Assembly (NCBI GenBank): GCA_905215675.1
Contig: CAJMRA010000008.1
Span: 1 to 18,164 of the forward strand
Origin: an uncultured bacterium
Lineage (GTDB): Bacteria; Desulfobacterota; Desulfovibrionia; Desulfovibrionales; Desulfovibrionaceae
Direction of reading: 5' to 3'
DNA length: 18,164 nt
This document shows, piece after piece, positions 1-7,027 of the stretch. The notes below the pieces were generated by a model, which saw only the letters and a program-made list of their open reading frames with translations, was not told the origin of the DNA and searched no databases. Every line of letters starts with the position of its first letter. The stretch's first letter is position 1. The translations under genes and the position numbers were made by a program.

Positions 1-38
1 GCTAGCTAAGGGGGTTTCCTTCCCCCCAGAAAAACGAA
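1..38 (+). repeat. Family A hairpin repeat, copy A1, cut by window start
   Basis: This is the loop and right arm of the family A hairpin; the left arm lies outside the window. It reads GCTAGC, then TAAGGGGG, TTTCC and TTCCCCCC, and matches the right arms of copies A2 (6898-6918) and A3 (reverse complement of 18076-18096). It lies immediately 3' of the stop codon of the minus-strand M23 gene, so on that transcript it would form a very stable 3' stem. No T-tract is visible, so it is not a textbook terminator. Confidence 0.75.
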
Positions 39-44
39 ATTACT

Positions 45-1487
45 CTACTGCCCCTCGCTGTCGTGTTCTTCCAGCTCATCGTCGGCCTTGTAGCTGCCGA
101 CGTCGCGGGTACCGTTCATATAGGCGCGGTATTCGGCCACCACGGCGGCGAATTCCTTTGCCCGCTTGCGGGGCACGCCCGGCGCGCGGGGATTGACCGC
201 CTTGGTGGGATCAATGAACTTTCCGTTCTGCTTGATGCGGAAATCCAGATGGGGCCCGGTGGAAAGACCGGTACTGCCCACATAGCCGATGACCTGCCCC
301 TGTCGCACGCTGACGCCGCTGCGAATGCCGCGCGCATAGCCGGACAGGTGATTGTACATGGATTCCAGACTCTGGTGATGGCGGACGATAATCTGATTGC
401 CGAAGCCCCCGGCACGCCCGGCCTTGATCACCTTGCCGCTGCCCACGGCCATGACGGGCGTGCCCGAGGGCGCGCCGTAATCAACGCCCAGATGGGGACG
501 GCTGTACCCCAGAATGGGATGCTTGCGGCTGTTGGTGAAGCGGGATGTCACGCGGGTGATGGGCAGAGGCGCCTGCAGCAGGGTCTTGCGCAGGCTCTCG
601 CCCGCGGCATTGTAGAAATGTCCTTCGCGCTCGTTGCCGGTGCGGAACAGGAAGGCCTCAAAGGTCTTGCCCTTGTTGGTGAAGGAGGCGGCCAGCACCT
701 TGCCGTAGCCCTTGTATTCGCCTTCCCGGTAGAGCTTTTCCACCAGGACGCGGAAGCTGTCGCCTTCCTGCAAATCGCGGATGAAGTTGATTTCCGCGGC
801 AAAAAGATTGGCGATACGCAAGGCCAGCTGCGGGCCTTCGCCCATGTCGGCCACGGCGCTGAAAAGATCGCTGGCAATGACGCCTTCCACAAAGCTGAGA
901 CGCGTTTCATAGGGGATGGTTTCCAGACGGGCGACGGGATCGTCCAGTCCCTCCACCACCAGCCGACGCCGATCGTCTATTTCGTATTCAAAGCGCTTGA
1001 CGCGCCCCGTGGCGGCGTCCGTCACCACGGCGTAGGCCTGTCCCGCCCGGAATTTGCGCAAGGAAAAAACCTGCTGGGCCGCTCTCAGATAATGCCGGGT
1101 TTCCCCGGTGCCGACGCTGCCCAGCAGCTCCCCGACGGTATCGCCCTTTTCCACCGTGCCCTTGCGCACGGTATCGCCTTCCGGGGTCACAATCTCCGCC
1201 GTTGCCTCCTTTCTGGAAACGGCGTCGGGGGCGTCCTGCGTTTCGGTATCCCGGCTGTGCGGATCAGGGGGCGCGTCGCCCGCCTCCATGACGTCGCTTT
1301 CGGGCGCACGCCGACTTTCCGGTTCAGACAGCGGCGCGTCGTCCGGCGTTTCCACCGCGACCGAAGCATTTCCCGAAGGAGCGTCCAGCGCCGGAGAAAG
1401 CGCCACGCCGGGATCGCGTCCGGGGCGTTCTATCCAGACGACGGCCAGCGCCGCGACAAGCAGCAAAAGAAAGAACAGTTTTTTCAT
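45..1487 (-). CDS. Exported M23 family (LytM-type) metallopeptidase
   Basis: A 480-residue protein with one N-terminal hydrophobic segment (about residues 3-18), a signal anchor or signal peptide, followed by an acidic, proline-rich low-complexity linker to about 110. Residues 111-155 look like a LysM/OapA-type domain, 160-310 like the middle region of Csd3/MepM-type enzymes, and 311-432 are the LytM peptidase domain. Zinc ligands H332 and D336 are in HLGVDYG, H380 is in YNHLSG, and the final motif is GPHLDFR with H413. The usual HxH reads HLD here, so the third zinc ligand position is D415. The family cuts peptide crosslinks in peptidoglycan, outside the cytoplasmic membrane. The tail (440-480) is charged. 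The ATG is chosen because it directly precedes the KK-hydrophobic signal segment. The gene is divergent from dnaA. The substrate bond cannot be told from sequence. Confidence 0.9.
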   Translation of the reverse strand: MKKLFFLLLLVAALAVVWIERPGRDPGVALSPALDAPSGNASVAVETPDDAPLSEPESRRAPESDVMEAGDAPPDPHSRDTETQDAPDAVSRKEATAEIVTPEGDTVRKGTVEKGDTVGELLGSVGTGETRHYLRAAQQVFSLRKFRAGQAYAVVTDAATGRVKRFEYEIDDRRRLVVEGLDDPVARLETIPYETRLSFVEGVIASDLFSAVADMGEGPQLALRIANLFAAEINFIRDLQEGDSFRVLVEKLYREGEYKGYGKVLAASFTNKGKTFEAFLFRTGNEREGHFYNAAGESLRKTLLQAPLPITRVTSRFTNSRKHPILGYSRPHLGVDYGAPSGTPVMAVGSGKVIKAGRAGGFGNQIIVRHHQSLESMYNHLSGYARGIRSGVSVRQGQVIGYVGSTGLSTGPHLDFRIKQNGKFIDPTKAVNPRAPGVPRKRAKEFAAVVAEYRAYMNGTRDVGSYKADDELEEHDSEGQ

Positions 1488-1561
1488 GGAACGTCAAAAA
1501 GACCTCGCGGCCCATGCCCGGCGGCAGGGCCGTCATGTTGTTTTCTCGGAGCATTTTCTCT

Positions 1562-1646
1562 TTATCCCGAGCGGACGGACTTTGTCCAGAAGGCGGAAAA
1601 CGGACTTTTTCCAGACTTGTTTAATCGGGCGTTTTATGGCATAAAA
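1562..1646. other. Candidate oriC or dnaA control region: DnaA-box-like repeats plus AT-rich palindrome
   Basis: A near-identical 15-base direct repeat, CGGACTTTGTCCAGA (1576-1590) and CGGACTTTTTCCAGA (1601-1615), starts 25 bases apart. Within these, TTGTCCAGA and TTTTCCAGA, with TTATCCCGA at 1562-1570, resemble the DnaA box TTWTCCACA with one or two mismatches. Next to them lies an AT-rich stretch with the palindrome TTTTATG-G-CATAAAA (1632-1646). The position between divergent genes and upstream of dnaA suits an origin or an autoregulatory site. No perfect DnaA box was seen, so this is inference. Confidence 0.3.
1617..1645 (+). promoter_or_regulatory. Possible sigma70-type promoter for dnaA
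   Basis: TTGTTT (1617-1622) and CATAAA (1640-1645) are separated by 17 bases, matching 3 of 6 and 4 of 6 consensus positions. It is the only AT-rich stretch in the 1488-1740 gap, about 95 bases before the dnaA start. The -10 falls inside the TTTTATG/CATAAAA palindrome. Weak match; listed because of its placement. Confidence 0.3.
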
Positions 1647-1740
1647 AACCGCTTGCGCACACTGTGTCCGGCGTCCCCGGACGGCGCGTTTTCCCTGCCC
1701 CGGAAGCGCCGGCGCGCGCCGGTGGCGAAGCTTGAAAACC

Positions 1741-2994
1741 ATGCTGAAAAATGCCTTGCGCCATAGCCTGCATCTGCCTGCCGAATCCGATGACGCTCCG
1801 GCCTGGCTGGACTGCCTCGCCGTCGAGGACAGAGGCGATGTCGTGCGCGTGGTATTTCCCCATGCCTATTTCGGCGTCTATTTTGCCCCTTATCGCGAAC
1901 GCTTTGAACAGGCTTTGCGGCGGGCGCTCGCACGCGATCCCCTGCGGATACGCTACGACGTCCGTCTTGCGGGGCGACGTCGGGCGCGCCCTGCCGTACC
2001 GGCGCATGCCGCGTCACCGGCGGACAGGGAACAGAATTTCGCGTCGTTTCTGCATAATGACAAAAATGCCCTTGCCGTCGCCGCCACGCGCCTCATGCTG
2101 CGCGCCGACGCGGCCCCGCGCCTTCTTGTGCTGTACGGGGAATCGGGAACGGGCAAAAGCCATTTGCTGCATGCCCTGCATCACGACTTGCGCGCCGCGG
2201 AGTACCGCGTCGCCGCATTCAGCCTCGCCCGGCGGGAAGACGTCGGCTACCCATGGGAAAGTTCCCCGGAAGCCTTCTGGCAGGGCTGCGACGCGCTGTT
2301 GCTCGACGATGTGCACGCCGCCCTGGACAACGGAGCGCGCTGCCGCGCCCTGACGGCCTGTATGGATGTCGCCGCCCGGCATGACAAACGGCTGGCGCTG
2401 GCCCTTACCGGCTCGGCGCGCCGTCTGGAAGACGCCCCCGCGGCCCTGCGGACCCGCCTGGAAGCCGGGCTGCTGTTCGAGCTGCTCCCGCCCGATGTGG
2501 ACGTACGGCTGCGCTATGTGCAGCGCGCCTGCCGGGAAGGCAATCTGCCCCTGTCCTCGTCGGCCATGATGCGCATGGCCCGGAGCTGCGGGCATGTTCG
2601 TCGCCTGCAGGGTCTGCTGCGTAAGCTGCGTACCCTGACCGACGTACGGGGACACGTGCCGACGGAACAGGAACTGGATGACCTGCTGCATGATACGGGC
2701 GCCCGGCGTCGGGATCACAGGGACGTCATGGAAGCCGTGGCGCGTCGCTACGGCCTGCATGCCGACGAGCTGACCGGCGACGGACGCCGTCCGCAACAGA
2801 CGCTGGCCCGGCAGATAGCCATGTATGTCTGCCGCCGGAGTCTGGGCCTTTCCTACCCGGAAATCGGCCGCGCCTTCGGCGGAAGGGATCATAGTACCGT
2901 CATCCATGCTGTTAAAAAGATTGAAAAAATTCTCGTTAATGACAAAAATGTCCGCGATCTTGTCGCGAGCGTGACCACAAGCGCATCAAAGTGA
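1741..2994 (+). CDS. dnaA: Chromosomal replication initiator protein DnaA (divergent AAA+ domain)
   Basis: A 417-residue protein that binds DnaA boxes and opens the origin. Residues 1-70 resemble a shortened domain I, 75-97 are an Arg/Ala-rich linker, 98-315 the AAA+ domain, 328-417 the DNA-binding domain IV. Walker A is GESGTGKS (133-140) and Walker B is LLLDD (186-190). The arginine-finger region is RTRLEAGL (R239) and sensor 2 is GHVRRLQ (R287). Domain IV is strongly canonical: ARQIAMYVCRR, YPEIGRAFGGRDHSTVIHA. The AAA+ part departs from the usual DnaA wording: GGxGLGKTHL is GESGTGKSHL, and the usual NxxYTFDxFVxGxxNRxA block is degenerate at about 98-118. Start choice: ATG 1741 has only a weak ribosome site; an in-frame TTG at 1732 has GGTGG six bases upstream and would add three residues. 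It could be a second DnaA-type paralogue, but its place before dnaN argues for the main initiator. Confidence 0.9.
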   Translation: MLKNALRHSLHLPAESDDAPAWLDCLAVEDRGDVVRVVFPHAYFGVYFAPYRERFEQALRRALARDPLRIRYDVRLAGRRRARPAVPAHAASPADREQNFASFLHNDKNALAVAATRLMLRADAAPRLLVLYGESGTGKSHLLHALHHDLRAAEYRVAAFSLARREDVGYPWESSPEAFWQGCDALLLDDVHAALDNGARCRALTACMDVAARHDKRLALALTGSARRLEDAPAALRTRLEAGLLFELLPPDVDVRLRYVQRACREGNLPLSSSAMMRMARSCGHVRRLQGLLRKLRTLTDVRGHVPTEQELDDLLHDTGARRRDHRDVMEAVARRYGLHADELTGDGRRPQQTLARQIAMYVCRRSLGLSYPEIGRAFGGRDHSTVIHAVKKIEKILVNDKNVRDLVASVTTSASK

Positions 2995-3041
2995 CGGGCC
3001 CTCCGGGCGGAACGGGCGTCCTGTAGGAAACCTTCCCCGGC

Positions 3042-3090
3042 CGTTTCCGGAAACGTCGATGAAATATGCAATAAAAAAAGCATGTTGCAT
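3042..3090 (+). promoter_or_regulatory. Palindrome and AT-rich inverted repeat between dnaA and dnaN
   Basis: The 144-base gap between dnaA and dnaN holds a perfect 14-base palindrome CGTTTCCGGAAACG (3042-3055). It is followed by an inverted repeat ATGCAA (3066-3071) / TTGCAT (3085-3090) enclosing an A-tract. No convincing -35/-10 pair was found. The first could be a weak dnaA terminator stem or an operator, and the second may shape dnaN transcription. Confidence 0.3.
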
Positions 3091-3138
3091 GACTTAGCGA
3101 CATAGCTTCAGACCTCAATAACAATAAGGAAAAAATAT

Positions 3139-4293
3139 ATGAAATTTGCAGTAAACAAGGAGCATATCATCGAGGGCCTGCAAAAGGCGGCGGCCATCAT
3201 ACCCAGCAAGGCGGGAGCGGCCTATCTGCGATCCATCTGGCTCAGGGCCGAGGAAGGACGTCTGGCCGTCATGAGCACCGACGCGAACATCGAGTTCACC
3301 GGACGGTATCCTGCCGAGGTCGGCGAAGGCGGTCTTATCGGCGTACAGGGACGCGCCTTTGTGGATCTGGTGCGTCAGCTGCCGTCGGGCGTCCTGCATT
3401 TTTCGCTGGACGAGGCCTCGGGCAATCTGCTGCTGGAACAGGGACGCCGATCCTACAAGCTGCCCGTCAGCGGCGCGGAATGGTTTCAGAACTTTTCCGA
3501 ATTTCCCTCGGAAAACGCCGTCACCTGGTCCGGCGACTTTCTTCAGGACCTTCTGGATCGCGTGGTGTTCTGCATCAGCGACGACGACACCATGGACGCC
3601 ATCGCCTGCCTGTATCTGAAACCGACGGCGGAAGGGCGCATCGACGTCTGCGGGCTGAACGGGCATCAGTTCGCGCTGGTGTCCTTCGTGCATGACGAAC
3701 TGGCCGCGCGCCTGCCCCCGGAAGGCGTTCTCATTCAGAAGAAATATTTGCAGGATTTGAAGAAATGGCTCGGCGTTGACGAGATCGAACTGAATCTTAC
3801 CGACAAGCGCCTGTACCTGCGCACCATCAACGGCGACGAAAGCCTGAGCCTGCCGCGCGCCGGGCACGAATATCCCGACTACAACGTGTTTCTCGACAAG
3901 CTCAACGGCGAGGATGTCAGCACCCTGCTGGTGGATCGCAAGGAAGCCATGGAGGCGCTGGGACGCATCCAGATTTTCAATACGGAAAGCGACCGCTGCG
4001 CCTATCTGGACCTCGGCGACGCCGAGGCCCGCATCACCGCCCAGGGGCAGGACGTGGGCTCGGCCTGCGAAAATCTGGAAGTGACCTTCCGGGGCGACGT
4101 GCGCCGCATCGCCTTTCCGACGCGCAACCTGATGGACGTGCTGTCGCATTTCTCGTCCGCGCAGGTACGGATGATCATGACCGGCGCGGAAGGTCCCTGC
4201 GGCATCCGCGGCGAGGAAGACCCCGACTATACCGTCATCATCATGCCCATGAAAATTTCCGAAACCACCTACTATAGCGAGGAAGACGTCTAA
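3139..4293 (+). CDS. dnaN: DNA polymerase III beta subunit (sliding clamp)
   Basis: A 384-residue protein, the usual length for a bacterial beta clamp made of three similar domains. It forms a ring dimer around DNA and tethers polymerase III and other partners. Visible landmarks are the N-terminal MKFAVNKEHIIEGLQKAAAI, LPVSGAEWFQNF in domain 1 (equivalent to the usual LPxxDxxxFP), the central NGHQFALVSF, LPRAGHEYPDY, and the C-terminal YTVIIMPMKI. The usual family end is VMPMRL; here 11 acidic residues follow (SETTYYSEEDV), beside the binding pocket for clamp-binding peptides. The ATG has AAGGA (3126-3130) eight bases upstream. The stop TAA shares one base with the gyrB ATG, so the two are probably translationally coupled. 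Confidence 0.97.
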   Translation: MKFAVNKEHIIEGLQKAAAIIPSKAGAAYLRSIWLRAEEGRLAVMSTDANIEFTGRYPAEVGEGGLIGVQGRAFVDLVRQLPSGVLHFSLDEASGNLLLEQGRRSYKLPVSGAEWFQNFSEFPSENAVTWSGDFLQDLLDRVVFCISDDDTMDAIACLYLKPTAEGRIDVCGLNGHQFALVSFVHDELAARLPPEGVLIQKKYLQDLKKWLGVDEIELNLTDKRLYLRTINGDESLSLPRAGHEYPDYNVFLDKLNGEDVSTLLVDRKEAMEALGRIQIFNTESDRCAYLDLGDAEARITAQGQDVGSACENLEVTFRGDVRRIAFPTRNLMDVLSHFSSAQVRMIMTGAEGPCGIRGEEDPDYTVIIMPMKISETTYYSEEDV

Positions 4294-6692
4294 TGGCTCC
4301 TGAAAGCAGCGGAAGCTATAACGCCTCGTCCATCACGATTCTGGAGGGCCTTGCGGCTGTTCGCAAGCGCCCGGCCATGTATATCGGCTCCACGGACGTG
4401 CGCGGTCTTCACCACCTGGTTTACGAGGTGGTGGACAACTCCATCGACGAAGCCATGGCGGGCTTCTGCACGCAGATCGTCGTCACCCTGCACGCCGACA
4501 ACAGCGTGACCGTACGCGACGACGGACGCGGCATTCCGGTGGACATTCACCCCAAGGAAGGGGTGCCCGCGGTTCAGGTTGTCATGACCAAGCTGCATGC
4601 GGGCGGCAAGTTCGACAACACCAGCTACAAGGTTTCCGGCGGTCTGCACGGCGTGGGCGTCTCCTGCGTCAACGCGCTGTCGGAAAGTCTCACGGTGACG
4701 GTGCGCCGCGACGGCAAACGCTATCGGCAGCACTATGCGCGCGGCGTGCCGCAGGACGAGCTGACCTTCATCGGCGAGGCCGAAGGCCACGGCACGACCG
4801 TCACCTTCAAGCCCGACGAGGAAATTTTCGAGGTTCTGGAATTTTCCTACGATACCCTGCGCAAGCGTTTTGAGGAACTGGCCTACCTGAACAGGGGCCT
4901 GACCATCCAGTGCATCGACGAGCGCACCGGGGAGGAACACGTTTTTCACGCCGAAGGCGGTATCCGCCAGTTCGTCAATGATCTGAACGACGGGGACCCG
5001 GGCATCCATCCCATTATCGACGGCGAAGGCGTCGTGGACAATGTGACGGTGGATTTCGCCCTGCAGTACAACGCCGGCTACAAGGAAAACATCCATACGT
5101 TCGCCAACAATATCCGCACGGCGGAAGGCGGTACGCATCTGGTGGGCTTCCGTACGGCGCTGACGCGGGCCATCAACGGCTATGTCAAGAATCAGCCCGA
5201 TCTCGTCAAGAAGCTGAAAGGCACGGCCCTGTCCGGCGACGACGTGCGCGAGGGCCTGACGGCCGTGATCAGCGTCAAGCTGCCGCAGCCGCAATTCGAG
5301 GGACAGACCAAGACCAAGCTGGGCAACAGCGAGGTCGCGGGCATCGTCGCCGGCGTGGTCTACGACCGCTTGACGAACTATTTTGAAGAAAATCCCAAGG
5401 ATATCCGTCTCATCGTCGAAAAGGCCATGGATGCGGCCCGCGCCCGCGACGCGGCCCGTCGCGCCAAGGAGCTGGTGCGGCGCAAGGGGGCGCTCACGGA
5501 CAACGCCCTGCCGGGCAAGCTGGCCGACTGCCAGAGCAAGGACCCGGCGGAATCCGAGCTGTTCATCGTGGAAGGCGATTCCGCCGGCGGTTCCGCCAAG
5601 CAGGGGCGCAATCCCCGGAATCAGGCCATCCTGCCCCTGCGCGGCAAGATTCTCAATACCGAGCGCACGCGCTTCGACAAGATGCTGGCCAACAAGGAAG
5701 TCAAGAACCTGATTACCGCCATGGGCGCGGGCATCGGGGAGGAAGATACGGATCTGGAGAAGCTGCGCTATCACAAGATCATCATCATGACCGATGCCGA
5801 CGTGGACGGCGCGCATATCCGTACGCTGCTCCTGACGTTCTTTTTCCGTCAGTATCAGGAAATGGTGGAACGCGGCTTCGTGTACATCGCCCAGCCGCCC
5901 CTGTACCGGGCGCACAATGCCCGCTTTGAAAAGTTCATCAAGGACGACGCCGAACTGAATGATTTTCTGCTCAGGCGGATCAGCGAGGACGTCGTCATCG
6001 AGGCGGCCAACGGACGCGCCTACACCGGCGGGGAACTGCTGCGGCTGATGGCGCTGGTGGAAAAGCTCGACATCCGGGTGCGGGACGCCGAAAGCACCGG
6101 CATGCCCCGGGCGCTCTTCCTGGCCCTGACGACCTACGGACAGGCCGTGACGGGGAGCATGTTCGAGCAGGAAGACCCGGAGCTGACAAGCTGGATTGCC
6201 GGACACGGCTACAGCCTGCGCCTTGATCGGGAGGAAGCCGAGGACGGGGATACGCGTCTTTTTGTCACCTTCGAGAACGAAGGCAGCCACCATACCCGGC
6301 GCGGCATGGAGTTTTTTGCCTCCAAGCTGTACCGGCAGACCTGGCAGCTTTTCGAGGAGCTGCGGACGGAGTGCGGCGGTCTGTCCTTCACGCTGCGGCG
6401 CAAGGACGGTACCAGTCTGGCGCTGGACGATGTGTTCGCGCTCTTGCAGACCACGCTGGAGGAAGCGCGCAAGGGCATCAACATCCAGCGGTACAAGGGT
6501 CTGGGCGAAATGAATCCCGAACAGCTCTGGACCACGACCATGAATCCCGACAATCGCGTGCTGCTGCAAGTTTCGGTGGAGGATGCCAACGAGGCGTCGG
6601 AAGCCTTTGAGGAACTGATGGGGGATCGCGTGGAGCCGCGCCGCGCCTTCATCGAACGAAACGCCCTGAGCGTGCAGGATCTGGATATTTAG
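4293..6692 (+). CDS. gyrB: DNA gyrase subunit B
   Basis: A 799-residue ATPase subunit of gyrase, which with GyrA introduces negative supercoils. The GHKL ATPase domain opens with ILEGLAAVRKRPAMYIGS, then VVDNSIDEA (catalytic Glu), DDGRGIPVDIHPKEG and GGLHGVGVSCVNALS; the transducer lysine motif is QTKTKLGNSEV. The Toprim domain has EGDSAGGSAKQGR (from residue 427) and DADVDGAHIRT (501-506 for DADVDG). The C-terminal tail motif is QRYKGLGEMNPEQLW (from 732). About 160-180 residues between roughly 545 and 730 correspond to the Toprim insertion that makes proteobacterial GyrB about 800 residues instead of about 640. The ATG at 4293 overlaps the dnaN stop by one base and has GAGGA (4279-4283) inside dnaN as ribosome site. 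A family B hairpin begins at its stop codon. Confidence 0.98.
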   Translation: MAPESSGSYNASSITILEGLAAVRKRPAMYIGSTDVRGLHHLVYEVVDNSIDEAMAGFCTQIVVTLHADNSVTVRDDGRGIPVDIHPKEGVPAVQVVMTKLHAGGKFDNTSYKVSGGLHGVGVSCVNALSESLTVTVRRDGKRYRQHYARGVPQDELTFIGEAEGHGTTVTFKPDEEIFEVLEFSYDTLRKRFEELAYLNRGLTIQCIDERTGEEHVFHAEGGIRQFVNDLNDGDPGIHPIIDGEGVVDNVTVDFALQYNAGYKENIHTFANNIRTAEGGTHLVGFRTALTRAINGYVKNQPDLVKKLKGTALSGDDVREGLTAVISVKLPQPQFEGQTKTKLGNSEVAGIVAGVVYDRLTNYFEENPKDIRLIVEKAMDAARARDAARRAKELVRRKGALTDNALPGKLADCQSKDPAESELFIVEGDSAGGSAKQGRNPRNQAILPLRGKILNTERTRFDKMLANKEVKNLITAMGAGIGEEDTDLEKLRYHKIIIMTDADVDGAHIRTLLLTFFFRQYQEMVERGFVYIAQPPLYRAHNARFEKFIKDDAELNDFLLRRISEDVVIEAANGRAYTGGELLRLMALVEKLDIRVRDAESTGMPRALFLALTTYGQAVTGSMFEQEDPELTSWIAGHGYSLRLDREEAEDGDTRLFVTFENEGSHHTRRGMEFFASKLYRQTWQLFEELRTECGGLSFTLRRKDGTSLALDDVFALLQTTLEEARKGINIQRYKGLGEMNPEQLWTTTMNPDNRVLLQVSVEDANEASEAFEELMGDRVEPRRAFIERNALSVQDLDI

Positions 6693-6730
6693 AGCGTTGA
6701 AACGCAACGCGTTTCAAACTGAAATTGCTC
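6692..6730 (-). repeat. Family B hairpin repeat, copy B1
   Basis: A 39-base unit bounded by GAGC and GCTC, starting on the last base of the gyrB stop codon. It contains the stem TTGAAACGC-AAC-GCGTTTCAA. Its reverse complement matches the left end of the element at 10385-10420 (GAGCAATTTCAGTTTGAAACGC). It could fold as a 3' stem of the gyrB mRNA, but no T-run follows. Confidence 0.6.
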
Positions 6731-6751
6731 CAGGGCCTGTCAACACGAATA

Positions 6752-6778
6752 TTTCTATTTATTTCAGATAAATAGAAA
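6752..6778. promoter_or_regulatory. AT-rich perfect inverted repeat upstream of gyrA
   Basis: TTTCTATTTAT (6752-6762) and ATAAATAGAAA (6768-6778) form perfect 11-base arms around TTCAG. It stands out in a GC-rich region. It could be an operator, a bent-DNA protein site or an RNA stem; nothing in the sequence decides which. Confidence 0.4.
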
Positions 6779-6830
6779 ATGTAGGCGGCACATACCCTTT
6801 GAAAAGGACTTGCCACCTGGCCTGTGCCCC

Positions 6831-6942
6831 CTTTGAAAAAGCGCGTTGGGGGAAGGATGGGGGGCCTGGGGGGAAGGGAACCCCCTTGTGCGCTAGCCAA
6901 GGGGGTTCCCTTCCCCCCGGAAGAACGATTTAGTGTTAACAC
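6831..6942 (+). repeat. Family A hairpin repeat, copy A2 (complete)
   Basis: About 112 bases. It starts CTTTGAAAAAGCGCG, contains GGGGGAAGG (6848-6856), then a hairpin with perfect 21-base arms (6868-6888 and 6898-6918) around a nine-base loop that includes GCTAGC, and ends near GTGTTAACAC (6933-6942). The reverse complement of 18052-18164 matches it almost base for base over its full length. The stem differs from A3 by a paired change (G-C here, A-T there). GGGGGAAGG could also pair with the right arm, giving an alternative fold. Confidence 0.85.
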
Positions 6943-7027
6943 GCCCTCGCCGGGGCGATCCCCGTGATTGCCGTCCCGGGGCGCTTATGGACGTTGCACC
7001 TTCTTTTTTCTTACATACAGAGGCCCC

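Larger units (their letters stand above)
6693..7027. other. gyrB-gyrA intergenic region filled with repeats, no gene
   Basis: In 335 bases there is no credible coding region. In order it holds family B copy B1, an AT-rich palindrome (6752-6778), family A copy A2 (6831-6942), a small CGGGG-CGAT-CCCCG stem (6951-6964), and a pyrimidine-rich stretch before gyrA. No good promoter for gyrA was recognised, although the repeats separate it from gyrB enough that gyrA probably has its own. Confidence 0.7.

Noticed and set aside
1488..3138. Canonical DnaA-box cluster
   Set aside because: No exact TTATCCACA or its complement was found; only mismatched sites are present, so oriC is listed at low confidence.
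6968..7027. Upstream TTG start for gyrA
   Set aside because: The extra 20 residues have no family counterpart, and the ATG at 7028 gives the normal GyrA N-terminus.
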